From Diphasiastrum complanatum (lineage: Eukaryota > Streptophyta > Lycopodiopsida > Lycopodiales > Lycopodiaceae): a DNA stretch of 64,000 nt. The stretch lies in the NCBI GenBank assembly GCA_029204225.1, contig CM055105.1, forward strand, positions 19,131,226 through 19,195,225, in the 5' to 3' direction. The notes under the pieces are model-generated. The model did not search any database and was not told the origin of the DNA. It saw only the letters and a program-made list of their open reading frames with translations. The position numbers and the translations under genes were made by a program. Shown here in pieces: positions 46,636-63,800 of the stretch (within the stretch, counting starts at the first letter, position 1; every line of letters starts with the position of its first letter).

Positions 46636-47518
46636 AATCCACCTTAAAAATTTTATCATAGAGGATAAATACATAATCGAACATTTGTATAACCTATGCT
46701 TTGAAACATCTTAACAAAGAAATGAGAGATGGAGGAGGATTTACATTCAAAGAATTCTTGAAAATACATTCTAAACGATACACATCATTTTAAATAAAAA
46801 TAAAATACATATTTGAATGCTTGTAAATAAAAGGAGTTTCAAAACATCGTAGAAATCTCATCACTTAAATCTAATACCATTACCTAACTATACACTAGGC
46901 TATCTGACATTGCCTCAAAGGCAGACGCACTAATAGTGCTGCTATTCCTATAAACATATCTTAAATTACTAAGTAGCAAATCTACTTCTAAGAGCAAACA
47001 AAATCTTTGTGGAGATGCACCAATGATGCTCTCTTCACTAATCAAATAACAAATATACAAATCTAAAAACCACATGGTTGTGCTACAAAAGATATCCTAT
47101 CCATCAGCAAGCAGCTCCCTAAACTCCATGGAAAATCGATGATTCACCATCAAGTTCACCATCTGGACAAACACACATGTGGCCAACTGTTATTAGATTA
47201 GACAAATCATAACATCAACATTGAACATTGTCAAAAAAGACGTATGCAGGACCGAAATATTGTATCAAGCTACATTCATAAACCCTAATCTATGCAATGT
47301 ATTTGGTCAAAATAATAAACGACTCACCTACTAACATAAGAGACTGACATGCTTGTTGACTGGATTCAATGTTCAGAGTTTGTCATCAAATAAGGTACAC
47401 CTATAGATCCCGACAAACCTTCCTTGCAGACCATTCCCAAACTGCATCTGTTTGTTGTGTGACACGAGCTATGCTACAACTTTCACCTAGCAGGATGCAA
47501 AATCTTCAAATTGGGAGA
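46636..47518 (-). pseudogene. Duplicated gene fragment, left copy, unrecognised
   Basis: Two exon-like parts on the minus strand. One reads SIARVTQQTDAVWEWSARKV (about 47,380-47,480). The other follows an acceptor TTTGTCCAG and reads MVNLMVNHRFSMEFRELLAD, then a stop, then YICYLISEESIIGASPQRF and LRYVYRNSSTISASAFEAMS (47,160-46,890). The right copy at 52,466-53,440 encodes nearly the same residues without the stop. I do not recognise the family. The in-frame stop and the abrupt end at the GA array suggest a dead copy. Confidence 0.5.
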
Positions 47519-47519
47519 G

Positions 47520-52260
<4,741 letters not shown>

Positions 52261-52465
52261 GTTTCAAGTGTAAACTTTATAATTGACATAGACTTTTTTG
52301 TTTTTATTATACAGGTCATATATGCATATGTATTTTCCAAATCATCGACCGCCACCTAAATCGGCCTCCATCAACGACGGGCACTTACAACGAGAAGAAG
52401 GGCATCCAACTTTCTCTCTCATTTAGCCATCTTCCAAATCATCGGCCATCACTAGATCGAACATT

Positions 52466-53440
52466 AATCCACCTTAAAAATTTTATCATAGAGGATAAAT
52501 ACATAATCGAACATCTTAGCAAAGAAAGAAGAGATGGAGGAGAATTTACATTCAAAGAATTCTTGAAAATACATTCTAAACAATACACATTATATGGCTA
52601 TACACCAGGTTATCTGATATTGCCTCAAAGACAGACGCACTAATAGTGCTGCTATTCCTATAAATATATCTTAAATTTTTAAATAGAAAATCTACATCTA
52701 AGAGCAAACGAAATCTCTGTGGAGATGCGCCAATGATGCTCTCTTCACTAATCAAATAACAAATATACAGCTCACACATGGCTGTGCTACAAAAGATATG
52801 CTCTCCATCACCAAGCAACTCCCTAAACTCCACGAAAAATTGATGATGATCCACCATCAAGTTCACCATCTACACAAACACACATGTGGCCAACTGTTAT
52901 TAGATTAGACAAATCATAATATCAACATTGAACATTGTCAAAAAAGACTTATGCAGAACCGAAACATTGTATCACGCTAAATTCATAAACCCTAATCTAT
53001 GCAATGTATCTGGTCAAAATAACAAACGACTCACCAACTTTTCTTGACATAAGAGACTGACATGTTTGTTAACTGGATTCAATGTTCAGAGTCTGTCATC
53101 AAATAAGGTGCACTTATAGATCCCGACAAACCTTCCTTGCAGACCGTTCCCAAACTGCATCTGTTTGTTGTGTGAAACATGCTATGCTACAACTTTCTAG
53201 TAGGATGCAAAACCTTCAAATTTGGATAGGCTCTAATTGGTTTACAGTTTTCACTGCAGGCCTCTACAATTGTACACAAATTTTAAACTTTGGCATTCAC
53301 CAAGATTGTGTATGGCTGCAGAGGGCCTACATCTAGATGCTTGCAACAATAAGAGCCTCTCCATATTTGAAGGTTACATTTTCCCAGGTAGAAGGTGTCG
53401 CAAAGCCTATGTCAGACAAACAATAATATTCACCAACTAC
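52466..53440 (-). pseudogene. Duplicated gene fragment, right copy, unrecognised
   Basis: Minus-strand exon-like parts in order: VVGEYYCLSDIGFATPSTW then ENVTFKYGEALIV (53,440-53,340); HLDVGPLQPYTILVNAK (about 53,340-53,285); SIACFTQQTDAVWERSARKV (about 53,190-53,110); and, after the acceptor TTTGTGTAG, an open 90-codon exon with MVNLMVDHHQFFVEFRELLG, YICYLISEESIIGASPQRF, LRYIYRNSSTISASVFEAIS (52,869-52,600). Amino-acid conservation with the left copy suggests a real gene origin. Family and ends are unknown. It may be a gene piece carried by a transposon, or the remnant of a resident gene. Confidence 0.45.
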
Positions 53441-53462
53441 AAAAAAACATTTACATTTATTT

Positions 53463-53695
53463 GAATGTACATACATACATATATACATACCCATACATAC
53501 ACATACATATACACACCCATACACACCCGTACATACACATACATGTACACATACATATATAGATATACACATACATATAGATACATATATGCATATACAC
53601 ATACATACACACACATACATATACACATAAAAGCACATGTATACATACATACATACACATACATGCATACATATACAGGCATACATACATAAAGG
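53463..53695. repeat. ACAT/ATAC microsatellite
   Basis: Imperfect (CATA)n/(TACA)n run with CACACATACATACAC variants. Frames in it (YVCMYVYV and the like) are repeat artefacts. Confidence 0.92.
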
Positions 53696-53749
53696 CACGC
53701 TCTAAAAGTCCAAACATAATCTCTGAAAATAGTCCTAAAATCTACAAAC

Positions 53750-53995
53750 TATCCTAACCTTCACTCTTATTTTACGATACTTAATCTAACCCTTGTCGAC
53801 AACCATGTTTTTGTAGGTAGCAGCAACTTGTGTATCCTAACTCTAATCCTAAATCCTAATGTAATCCTAACCCTGATCTATCTATTACATAATGCCAATG
53901 TAAACCCTAACTAAAACCATAACCCTAATCTAACTCCAACTATACTCTAATTCTAACCCTAACTCTAATGTAACGCTAGCCCTAACACTAACCCT
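53750..53995. repeat. Degenerate telomere-like CCCTAA repeats
   Basis: Many CCTAA, CCCTAA, AACCCTAA words (TAATCCTAACCCT, CCATAACCCTAATCTAA, TTCTAACCCTAACTC) stand in loose series, none in perfect register. This is an interstitial telomere-like track next to the Helitron C-terminus. Confidence 0.65.
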
Positions 53996-54010
53996 TACTC
54001 CAAAACAAAT

Positions 54011-56423
54011 ACTACAACACTTCAAAATACACAATATTTTGAGTGCACCTCGCCACTCCTGCCACATCTGTAAATCGGTTGTCAGTATCAGTAATCAATA
54101 CTCATACACTTCCAACATTTCGCACTCTCGATAATGCGACATATAGTTGACCATGACTAAATACAAGACGTGGCATGTACAATCCAATAGTTTCCATAGT
54201 CTACCTCTGCGCCTTGTTTATTGTCATGGCAAAAGCTGCTCTAATAGGAAATTGTACTCGCTACAATTCAAAGGGCAAGTTGGAAGCGCTCGACACTAAA
54301 GGGATTTGTGGAATGAGGACTCTACTCCCAATATTCCTACCGGTAACTATGTGTGCGTCTACGACTTGTCTCTCCAATCACGAATAACGAGTCTCGTACC
54401 ATTGCACAATCCATACTTATGTACCATGGGAGCCTCGTCCCAAATAATGAGTCGACATGCCATCAAAAGCTTATCTAACAAAGACTGTTTCGAGATGTTG
54501 CATGTTGAGCTTTCGTTCAATTCCGTCGGAAAAATTCTAAATCTAGAGTGTGTAGTCCTACCACCTGTCATTAACAATGCAACGATCCCTGACGATGCAA
54601 CTGCCAGTGCTATCCAACCTTGTGCACGCACATATGACAACATGACACTATACAGAAATGTCTTACACGTACCATCCGGACCATCTACAAAGAACACTCC
54701 ACCCACTCTTTGTACCACATGCTCACATACCACACGGTCAAAAATCACCTGCTGATCCACATGCAATCTCTTGATGTCAGCCTCTACCTTTGAAAGGGTC
54801 TCATCGAGAGATATCTTTTTGCGAAATAGTGGAGATAACTCGATATCGCTATCGGGAAGTGTGAAGCCAAAAGTGCAAAATGTTGCAACTTTTCCAATGC
54901 CTGCATGTGCGTCTCCACGTCTAGAAAAGCCATATTTATCATAATCTGACTCACAATAACGGTCTCGCACGTTACTGGTTGTTCTAACTCCTCCACATAA
55001 TTCTCTACTAAATGGAGCTCTATACTCTTCCAAAGATCTAATGGGTTAGAATGGGCACATGTCAAAAGAAGTACAGTGAACATGAGCCTAAGTTGTGGCG
55101 GAGTCCCCCATGACACCGCCTTTTGCAAGCAGTTGCTCCATTCCATCATGTCGCTTATAAGTAGTCTATGCTTGCAAGCATCTCTGAACAACGAAAACAG
55201 CTCACCATCAATTGTGCGCAAGTCCTCAAAATTGCACCTCTGACGTTAGCCAAAAGAACTTGCAAATAAAATCACTCTCCTTCGGATGGATGGACAAAAT
55301 ACATACGTCCAATGGTCGGAATGGACCGTGCGTTGACGCTACGGGTCCACCTTAGCACTCTCCTATTGTAAACGTAAAATTGCGGCAAGTCTTGGTACAA
55401 CAACTCTCGGGCCTCCGAATCGCCACTTCTATTCAACTCAAAAAAAACTGTCAAAGTGGTACTCAAATTACCTTCTACAACCTCCTCTAAATTGGCTCCT
55501 CAGTAAAGTAAACCAACTCATGTCCAACCAGATGAACTGCCAATCAAGTCACAACTGGTTTATGAGCACCCATAGAAAGCCCAAACCGTCGCCAACAAGC
55601 CTTACTCGCAGAGAAATATCGAGCATTCAAAAATTGTTCTATCTCATTCACTGGCGCAACTGTCTGACCATCACCCGCCACAGCCTCTGCCGTAATCATA
55701 TCCGGTCCCTTGTACACGTACTTGAGAAATACTTCACACTATGTATATGTACACATATCTCTACGTTGATGTGGCACTGAAAATGTAGTGTCAACCATCT
55801 ATTGTATGGTACCACCCACCTATTATCTAATATTATTTCATGCAACTTCACCTTCTCTCCGATGTCTCTACGCCTATACAAAAGATATCCATTCACTACT
55901 AATGTTTCATCAATGAAATTCACCACCACGTGCAACATCTCTCATACACATATGTGGAATTCTCTGATACCACCCATCAGTACCGTAAGGAAAAAGGAGG
56001 ACAAAATGCAAGGCATCATACGATGAATGACGCTCTGTGATATGCTGCAAACCATTCTAAATGGAGTGCAAAATGATGTTACGCATTTCGTCGCTCAGGG
56101 TATCATCTATAGGCATAAGCATTGCAATCTCATTGCTCATAGGAGCATTGAACTGTCTATTTGCTCTACTCTATGAACAACCAGAAACTATGCAAAGTCG
56201 AATATCCCGCATGATTCGAGCAACATTCTTAAAATGTTGCGCAAATGGATTCACATCCATCATCAAGCTTTGCAAAAGGTAGAAAACATCATGCCAAACA
56301 TCGGGATTTAGAGATAATCTCTGATCTAATTGCAAATCATCACCATCCATGATGTAGATCTACGAAAGTGAAGGTCTATCTAAGGGCAGCAAACCACCAA
56401 TATGATGATACAACCGGCCAGAC
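54011..56423 (-). pseudogene. Helitron Rep-helicase relic
   Basis: Minus strand, N to C: GRLYHHIGGLLPLDRPSLS, LQSLMMDVNPFAQHFK, YDALHFVLLFPYGTDGWYQR (Helitron N region); then LDNRWVVPYNRWLTLHFQCH, INVEICVHIHSVKY, EQFLNARYFSA; then the Pif1-like helicase: Walker A VDGPDGTCKTFLY (usual GPGGTGKT), Walker B LIIWDEAPM, and the C-terminal AMTINKAQRQTMETIG, HGQLYVALSRVRNV, ending NIVYFEVL at 54,011. The Rep HUH/Tyr core between DGWYQR and LDNRWVVPYN is deleted, as is helicase sequence after EAPM. Many stops occur. The frame is cut at 56,423 by an LTR. Confidence 0.88.
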
Positions 56424-57125
56424 TGTTGTAAAGCTACCTTTACAAGCTTTACTTCCGGTGCCACTGATGTTAGTATTGTCCCCGGTGCTAGCAGCTCCAC
56501 TGCTGCTCCCAGTGCCACTATGACCAAAATCCAGCCGACACCAAGTTCCATGGCTGAAAAGCTTTGATCGGTTCTAGCGAAGTCCAGAGAGCTCGGATCG
56601 ATGTGCAATCACCTCACACAATCTAGACATGATTAAAGGAAGCTTGGGGATCAATAAATTCTAGGAGAGAGAAAATGACTTTCTACAGAGAGAAAATTCT
56701 AGAGAGAGAAAACATGTTTTACCAACCTGGACAGAGCACTTGGTATGAGGGGAGGTGGCAAATCTCACCAATACTATAGGGGAATGCGGGTTGCGACTCA
56801 GGGCAAGCTCTAACCAAGACTCAAATTTCCTTGTTGGAATGTTGTCCTGGCGCCCGCCTTAGCATGCCAGCGCCCCAGAGACTAGGGTCGGTCACACACT
56901 TGAAATGTAACCTTCTCAGATTTATTAATAAACTGACTCTGATTACCTTCTGGGTTTCAGTGTTTGGTAAAAGCGCCAATGGTAAGGCTGCTTCAAACTT
57001 TTTTATCAGGCACTTAGCTAAGGGTCATATCCCGGGATGCCAGCGGTATGCCGTCGGGACCATTCGGTCCAGGACATCAGCGGTATGCTGTCGGGACCAT
57101 CCGGTCCAGGAACTGGTTGTCTTCA
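56424..57125 (+). repeat. 5' LTR of the non-coding element
   Basis: 702 bp, direct copy of 58616-59336. Near its end a 32-bp unit (GCGGTATG.CGTCGGGACCA) is doubled (about 57,047-57,110). TATCAAGGATGG follows; a standard primer site is not obvious. Confidence 0.75.
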
Positions 57126-58615
57126 TATCAAGGATGGATGGCTAGCCTGTTACTTGGGTTAGTTTCATTTGCAAAAACTCCCACCAGACACAAGCAGAAA
57201 GTCAAAAGCTAGGGGGGCAATTTCAGGGGAGATCTTCTATGGAGCAGTTGGTCTTCATTTGGGATGGCTACCTTCGGAACTGAAACTCACTGAGCATGGG
57301 TGATATCTAGTATCAGTTGGAGGGAAAATACTAGGATCCTCTTCAGAGATTGGCAACAAGTTAGACCAAGCCATAATCCTAGCAGATGGAAAGCAAAGTG
57401 TTGGAAAGGCTCTTGTTTGAGAACTCTACTCAAAGTCTGGTAAGGTGATTTTATAAGTGGAGGAGAACTATCACACACACCTCTCTCTTGGTGCAAATTT
57501 TAAATGAAAGTTGATCAAAATGGGGGTAAATTCAAGGCGACCTAGCAATACTCACATGAGGAGACTGGCGAACTTTGGACCTAACAAGTTGACAAGTTTT
57601 TGTTGTGGAAAGGAAAGCTTGTTATAGGCTTTCTCTGGACCAGCAATGATGAGGAGACATAATGAATTCGCTGACCTGTGTTACCTGTAAAGCAGTTGAT
57701 CAACGAAGGAACTGTGAAAGCTGAGTCTTGCATGAGAGACTTGGTACTTCGAACAAGCGCTAAGGGACAGTTCATGCTGAGATCGAACTAGTGCATGTGT
57801 CTAATTCAAAGAGAACTACTTGAAGCCAAGCTAGATGTACACTTGTTTTGACTATGAGGCAACTTACCAGTGATGGAATTGTGAAAGTCAAGTTTTGTGT
57901 GACGGACATGGTGCTTCAAACAAACGCGAAGAGATAGTCCATATGCGGATCAAACTGGTGCGACCCCTTGGCTCTCCACAAGGTCAATGGTCACATTTCG
58001 GTTGATTCAAAAACAGCTACTTCAAGCTAAGTGAGAGGTGCATTGCGGAGTACTTGATCTTTGCCTACCTTAAAGAGCCAAAAAGGAAAACTATCAAGAT
58101 CAAGCTGGGACAAGGAGAAAAATCAAGGTGCGAAAGCAACAAGGCACAGAGTGGACCATAAAGTGGGCAATCAACGATAAATCCTTTGGCTCAGGGAGCC
58201 CTAATACTTGTGCAGAACTGATCAATTCTGGAGCTCAGGGAGCTCAACAAAAACTGCATCAAGGACAAACAGGAGCTCAAAGGAGTTCCAAAGTCAAAAA
58301 GTTAGAAGTGAACATTTTACAAGAAAAGCCTCTCTCACTAGTTAATAAGGTTCTTGAATTTTATGCAAGCGATATAAAATCTACGCTTTTCTGAGACAAA
58401 GTGATATTTTCAAGTTACGTAATTTTTAATATAGAGAGCTGAGCCTCCAACTTGTGGTGTGCTAGTTACAATGTTAATAAAAAGTGGCCAGTAAATTGAG
58501 TATTGTGCCAAGTAGCTTAAATGTATAGTTATTTTTAATTGGGAGACACCTTTACTTTAATCTGACATCTCATGAGGACATCAAATTTTATAAAGGTGGG
58601 GTGGATGTTGTAAAG

Positions 58616-59336
58616 CTACCTTTACAAGCTTTACTTCTGACACCACTGGCACCAGTATTGTCCCTGGCGCCAGCAGTGCCACTGCTGCTCCCGGCGCCGC
58701 TCCCAGCGCCGCTGTGACCAGAATCCAGCTAGCACCAAGTTCCTATGGTTGAAAAACTTTGATCGGTTCTAGCAAAGTCCAAAGAGTTCGGATCGATGTG
58801 CAATCACCTCACACGATCTAGGCATGATTAAAGGAAGCATGGGGATCAATGAATTCTAGAGAGATAAATTGGCTTTCTAGAGAGAGCAAATCCTTGAGAG
58901 AGCAAACGTGCTTTATCAGCCTGGGCAGAGCACTTGGTATGAGGGGAGGTGGCGAATCCCACCAATATTATAGGAGAATGTGGGTTGCGACTCAGGGCGA
59001 GCTCCAACCAAGTCTCAGCTTCCCTTGCTGGAATGTTGTCCCGGTGCCCACCTTGGCATGCCAGTGCCTCAGAGACTAGGGTCAGTCACACACTTGAAAT
59101 GTAACCTTCTAAGATTTATTAATAAAGTGGGATTTTTCTCAAACTGACTCTGATTACCTTCTGGGTTTCAATGTTCAGTAAAAGCGCCAATTGTAAGGCC
59201 GCTTCAAACTTTCTGATCTGGCACTTAGCTGAGGGTCGTATCCTGGGACACCAGCAATATGTCGTCGGGGCCATTCGGTGCACAACGCCAGCGGTATGTT
59301 GTCACGACCATTCGGTCCAGGAACTGGTTGTCTTCA
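58616..59336 (+). repeat. 3' LTR of the non-coding element
   Basis: 721 bp, starts just after TAAAGGTGGGGTGGA and ends GTTGTCTTCA. It differs from the 5' copy at many single bases and by small indels (such as GGATTTTTCTCAAACTG), so the insertion is not recent. Confidence 0.75.
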
Positions 59337-59389
59337 TATCTATCGTGGCTTGTGGTTTCGAGTGTTTCTTGCATGAACGTAAATGGGTA

Positions 59390-59770
59390 AAGCTCTTGGG
59401 GAACGGGATCTAACCTATCGGCTGAGTTGGATGGCTTGCTTGGGTGGAAGTTACCTGTTTATGGCTATCCAGTCTGGCGTGGTGCTAGGTTGGGCTCCAA
59501 CGCTCATGACGAAACTTTGTGTTGGTTAAGTCTGATGTAAGTCAAACGACTTGCTTGGAATGGATGTTACTTGTTTGTAACGAAGCTTCGAGTTGGTTAA
59601 GTTTGATGTATGTCGCGGGCGGCTTGCTAGAGGGAAGTCACCCACATCGAGACCCCCGGTCCAGCATGGCTCCAGGTTGGATCTCAATGTTGGTAGATAA
59701 ACTTTAAGTTGGTTAAGTCTGATCATTGTTGGCGAGTTGGTTGCTTGTATGTTAAGTGGGTTTGGACGGC
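59390..59770. repeat. Worn tandem repeat
   Basis: The phrase GTTGGTTAAGTCTGATGTA...GGCTTGCT recurs at about 59,521, 59,592 and 59,709, and a looser copy (GAGTTGGATGGCTTGCTTGG) lies near 59,422. Spacing is irregular (70-120 bp). No coding function seen. Confidence 0.6.
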
Positions 59771-59999
59771 AAGAGTTGAAAGCTGGGAAGCTAAGTCGTG
59801 GATCTCGGCTCCCTTTGGGATGCTTGCGCTACACAAACACTCTAAATGTATATGCGTTGTCTACAGACTTGGCAGTGGATCTATCTAGATTCACCCCAAG
59901 AGATGCAAAGGCCAAGGAGTTATTATAACTTCGAACATGTTTATAGGGTCGAAGATCTTGCGTAGTATAGCCCTCCCACCTATCAACAAGGGTTAGATC

Positions 60000-60167
60000 A
60001 CTGGATAGTTACCTAACTATGCATAGATGCTAATTTTAGTTGGTTTCCTACTTCCTCCCTAACTCTATTCACCACTAACACTACTCTCCCTTAACTCTAC
60101 TCCTCTACTCTAACATTCATCATGATTTGGGTGAAGGAAAGGGATAGAAAAGGAGAGGAAGAGAGAT

Positions 60168-60257
<90 letters not shown>

Positions 60258-60741
60258 TGAGATGGAGGTTAGCTCAAATGCTCAATGTCATTGCTTATGG
60301 AAAAACCTTAACTAGCATAACCAAAAAGCATGGGAAATGAAAATAACAAGCAATCACAACAATAGTATAAGCAAGATTGATTAGCAAATGAGGATGCTTG
60401 AGCTCTCAAAATGGTAGAGTCTCCTCCTCTCTATTAAGCATCCAAATAGTGTACAAATGGTGTCTTTTTATAAAATGGGAAAGGCCCTTGCCCCTCAATC
60501 CTATTGGCTAATATTCACATTGATCCTATCCATTCATCTTGGACCCAACTTGATCCAAGATTCATGTGAGTCCGAAATTGGACCCAACTCTAAAAAGTAA
60601 ACTCTAAGTTTAGATTTGACTTTGGGCCCCAAGTTTTATTTTAATTACAAAGGGCCCAAGTCTATTATTTTATTTACAACTTCACTTGCGTGCTCATTGG
60701 GCCATGGGCTTATACACGCAGGATGTCATGCCCTCGCAACA
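60000..60741 (-). repeat. Gypsy-type LTR with (GA)n tract
   Basis: Minus strand starts TGTTGCGAGGGCATGAC and resembles LTR copies A and B in layout (CCTGCGTGTATAAGCCC near the start, CCAATAGGATTGAGGGGCAAG in the middle, a purine tract near the 3' part). The (GA)n tract at about 60,170-60,257 has expanded compared with 30,480-30,510. The 3' end near 60,000 is not certain. It lies directly downstream of the long frame at 60,841-63,964. Confidence 0.55.
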
Positions 60742-60840
60742 CATTTTATTGGATGATTTTATTTATTTACACTTTGTTGGGAATACCCCCAATAGGACCC
60801 ACGGCCTGAAGTAGTGCCGGTCCCTTAGCACTCTGCCGGT

Positions 60841-63800
60841 TTAGTATAGCGTTTTCTTCACCCACCTTCGCTGGATCAAGTAGGTGGTGACGTCCTCCAT
60901 GAAGTTGAGGTGGTCCAGTTTCTTCAAGTCCTTGGGTGTGTGAAGGGACTTGTGGACTCCTCGCAGCCAATCTTGGTCGACCCATGTTTGGAATCTGCAT
61001 GTCCATGGATCGCCCAGAAGCACAACTTGGTAATACACATGAGCGATTGGCAGCTGGTCTTCGACTTTGTCTGAAGGTAGCACATTATTAACATCAAAGA
61101 ATATGGATGGGAGAAAATTGTCCCATTTAGTCTCGATCCTCATTAGATGTTCTAAGTTCCGGACGTAAGTGGCTGCCGCACGGACTGTTGGATTAGAACA
61201 ATTAATATAATGGTTTGTGAACGCGATGAGAGCCCTTCTGGCATCTACATCCGTAGTCCACCCATATTCTGACTGTATGATTGGCCACTTAAAATTCTGA
61301 AGTGTGATCTTGTCCAGAGGGGTGCCGCATTCCGCCCATTTGGATCTTCGTGTACATAGCAGGAAGTGCGCGTTCACCCGTAATTGTTGGGGACTCGTCA
61401 TGTAGGCCCTGATGGCCGCAGGGTCTCTTTCGAACAACTGCTGACACCAATCTGGTTGTGGTTGGAGGGCGGGTAATGCTTGCAGTTCTTTGCCCTTTAT
61501 AGTCTGAGCTGAATACGATATCTACTAGCCGCCTCTTCATGACTCGTGGGGATACTTTGATAGGAATTCGTTGATTTTCTCCTCCATGGACTTGAGTCTT
61601 CGGAAGGCCCGACTGGTAGATATCGTGCGCGAACCTCTAGATGATGTGGCTTGGCTTTGACTGGTATCTACACCTTGGCCATGGTCTCGCATCTCAGCAA
61701 CCGTATCTGTTTGCCCTTGATCTTGGCCTTCAGACCAGTGATCTTGGTTAAATCCCCCTGCTGCCTGCTGGCTTTGGTCTTGGCTGATACTGGCCTGTGC
61801 AGCGTCAAAAATCGGTGGCGGTGGAATTACCACGGGGGTGGGCTGGGCCTTCGTGTCCATGAATTTTTGCAACGCCTTGAGGGCTTGCTTGGCCTGGGCG
61901 AGCTCGTGAGTTGTGCTTGTCCGATATTTGTTGAACTCTGTCTGGTAGTTGTTTAAGGTTTGGCTATAAACCTGCACCTGATGCCGAAGAAGATTCATTT
62001 CTGATTGGGAAAGCGGCCTTGAGTCTGTGTAGGTTGAGCTAACTAGACGAGCTTTTCATTCTTGTAGGGCTTTGACCTCCATCCCCAGGCGCGTATTCTC
62101 TGCTTCCAAAAGGTTTAGTTGCGTCTGGATGGGAGCAAGTCGTTGGGATGCTTCAGATTGAAGCTCCCACACATTTGTGGAGACCTCTGTCAGTGCTTTG
62201 GAGAGGCTTTGGATATATTTGTTGAGGCCCTCCTCCTTCTGCTACAGCTTGGCAATCTCCTGGTGCCCTTCTTGTTCATGTTGTTATGTCAGAATCAGTT
62301 TGTGCTGCAGCTTGGTGAGGTCTGCTCGCAATTGTGTATTACTCGTCGCCATGTGTAGTACCTTGCTTTCCAGAATGGCTTTGCCGCTACCTCATCCAGG
62401 ATGTATTTTCCCAGAGTCTGGTACGTCGTCGTTAGGTCTGTGGGAGCAACCGGTACACTGGCATTGATAGGGGCTTGTGTTGTATCGACCCCGATGACTT
62501 GTGGAATACCGTCGTCATTATCTTCGATCAGGTTCTCATTGGACCTGATGCCATTTGGGGTGGTAGGATCAACCCAATCTGGCGATGGTACGAAAACTAT
62601 TTGAATAAATGCATCATCAGACAATGGTTGGTTGCCCTCGGCAACCTTTGGTGGCGAAGCAGGTGGGGTTTGAGAAGCAACTGTGGAAACATGGGTGCGG
62701 TTTGTCCGAACGAGAGGGTGGGAGGCACAGAGGGGAACTAAAGGGTGGTGTGGAGTATGGAAGAAGACGAAGATGGAGTAGAAAGGGTCTGGCGTGGGGG
62801 TGAAAAATTGATGACTTGCATCCACGCCAGAGTGTCTGGAGACAATTGAGAATCAGAAGGATTGAACGGAATGGAAGCAACGGTGGCGGCAGGAGTGATG
62901 GAGGATGTGATGGTGATGGACGGAGTAGTGGATAATGGAACAGAGATAGGAATTGTATTAACAGAGGAAACGGGGGTGGACACAGAAACAGATGTGGATG
63001 GAACAAGAAGAGAGGTAGCGACAACAGAGATCAGAGTGGGGAGTTGCACGGAAGAAGAAGTGGCGGTGGTTGATGGGGTGGTTAGTGCGGTAGTGGAGGT
63101 GCGTCTTTGGGTAGCAGGTGGAGATGTGGATGTAGAGACAGTGCCACGCATTCGTTTGCTGGTCGTTGTGTTAATAACTGCAGGTTGAGAGGAGGTGGAT
63201 GCTTGAGATGGCGAATAAAGGTTAGTATGTGGCACGAGAGTAGACAAAAGGAATGAGCATTGGAAATCGTGCACTTTCGCCTCGAGAAGTGTGCAGGCAA
63301 AGTTACACAATAGGGGGCCTACTGCGATACGCTCACGGTTGTTGGGTTTGATGAAGTTGGTTAGTTCACGAATAAGGAAGCTATGTCAGTCATATGGCAC
63401 AACAGAGGGGCTAGGAAATTTCAGAAAGGATTTCACTATCTGACTCAGCAGCTTAGACTGGATTTTGTCCTTGCGAAATGTTGAAATAATCAGAAAATTA
63501 TTCAACGGATGCACAGCCGTCTGAATGACGAGTTCCATGATAGCATCTATCAGGTAACCATTGTTAGTCTGAATTGGGATTTTCGATGCAGTTTGGGTGA
63601 CGAAGGACTTGATCAGAGTTTTGGCGTGGCAATGGGAGATGGGCTGACGATCACCGGACATAATGCCAATGGTGACCATCGAGTCTGCATTGATCCTGAC
63701 CTTGTATGTGGTACCTTGCTACAAGAAGTGGAAACAAGTCTTTTAATCATCCCAAGTGGCATAGGCGTGAAGGGCGAGGCCCATGTTAATCTCATAATGG

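Larger units (their letters stand above)
56424..59336 (+). mobile_element. Non-coding LTR element (LARD-like)
   Basis: Direct LTRs at 56424-57125 and 58616-59336, both TGTTGTAAAGCTACCTTTAC ... GGAACTGGTTGTCTTCA, flank 1.49 kb of non-coding DNA. A polypurine tract TAAAGGTGGGGTGGA precedes the 3' LTR directly. Inside, a unit of about 165 bp is tandemly duplicated (about 57,690-57,850 and 57,870-58,045; ACTTGGTACTTCGAACAA against ACATGGTGCTTCAAACAA). No gag or pol. It interrupts the Helitron frame on its left. Clear target duplications were not found. Confidence 0.75.

Noticed and set aside
53333-53717. Overlapping frames rich in YVCMYVYVC
   Set aside because: Translation of the ACAT microsatellite.
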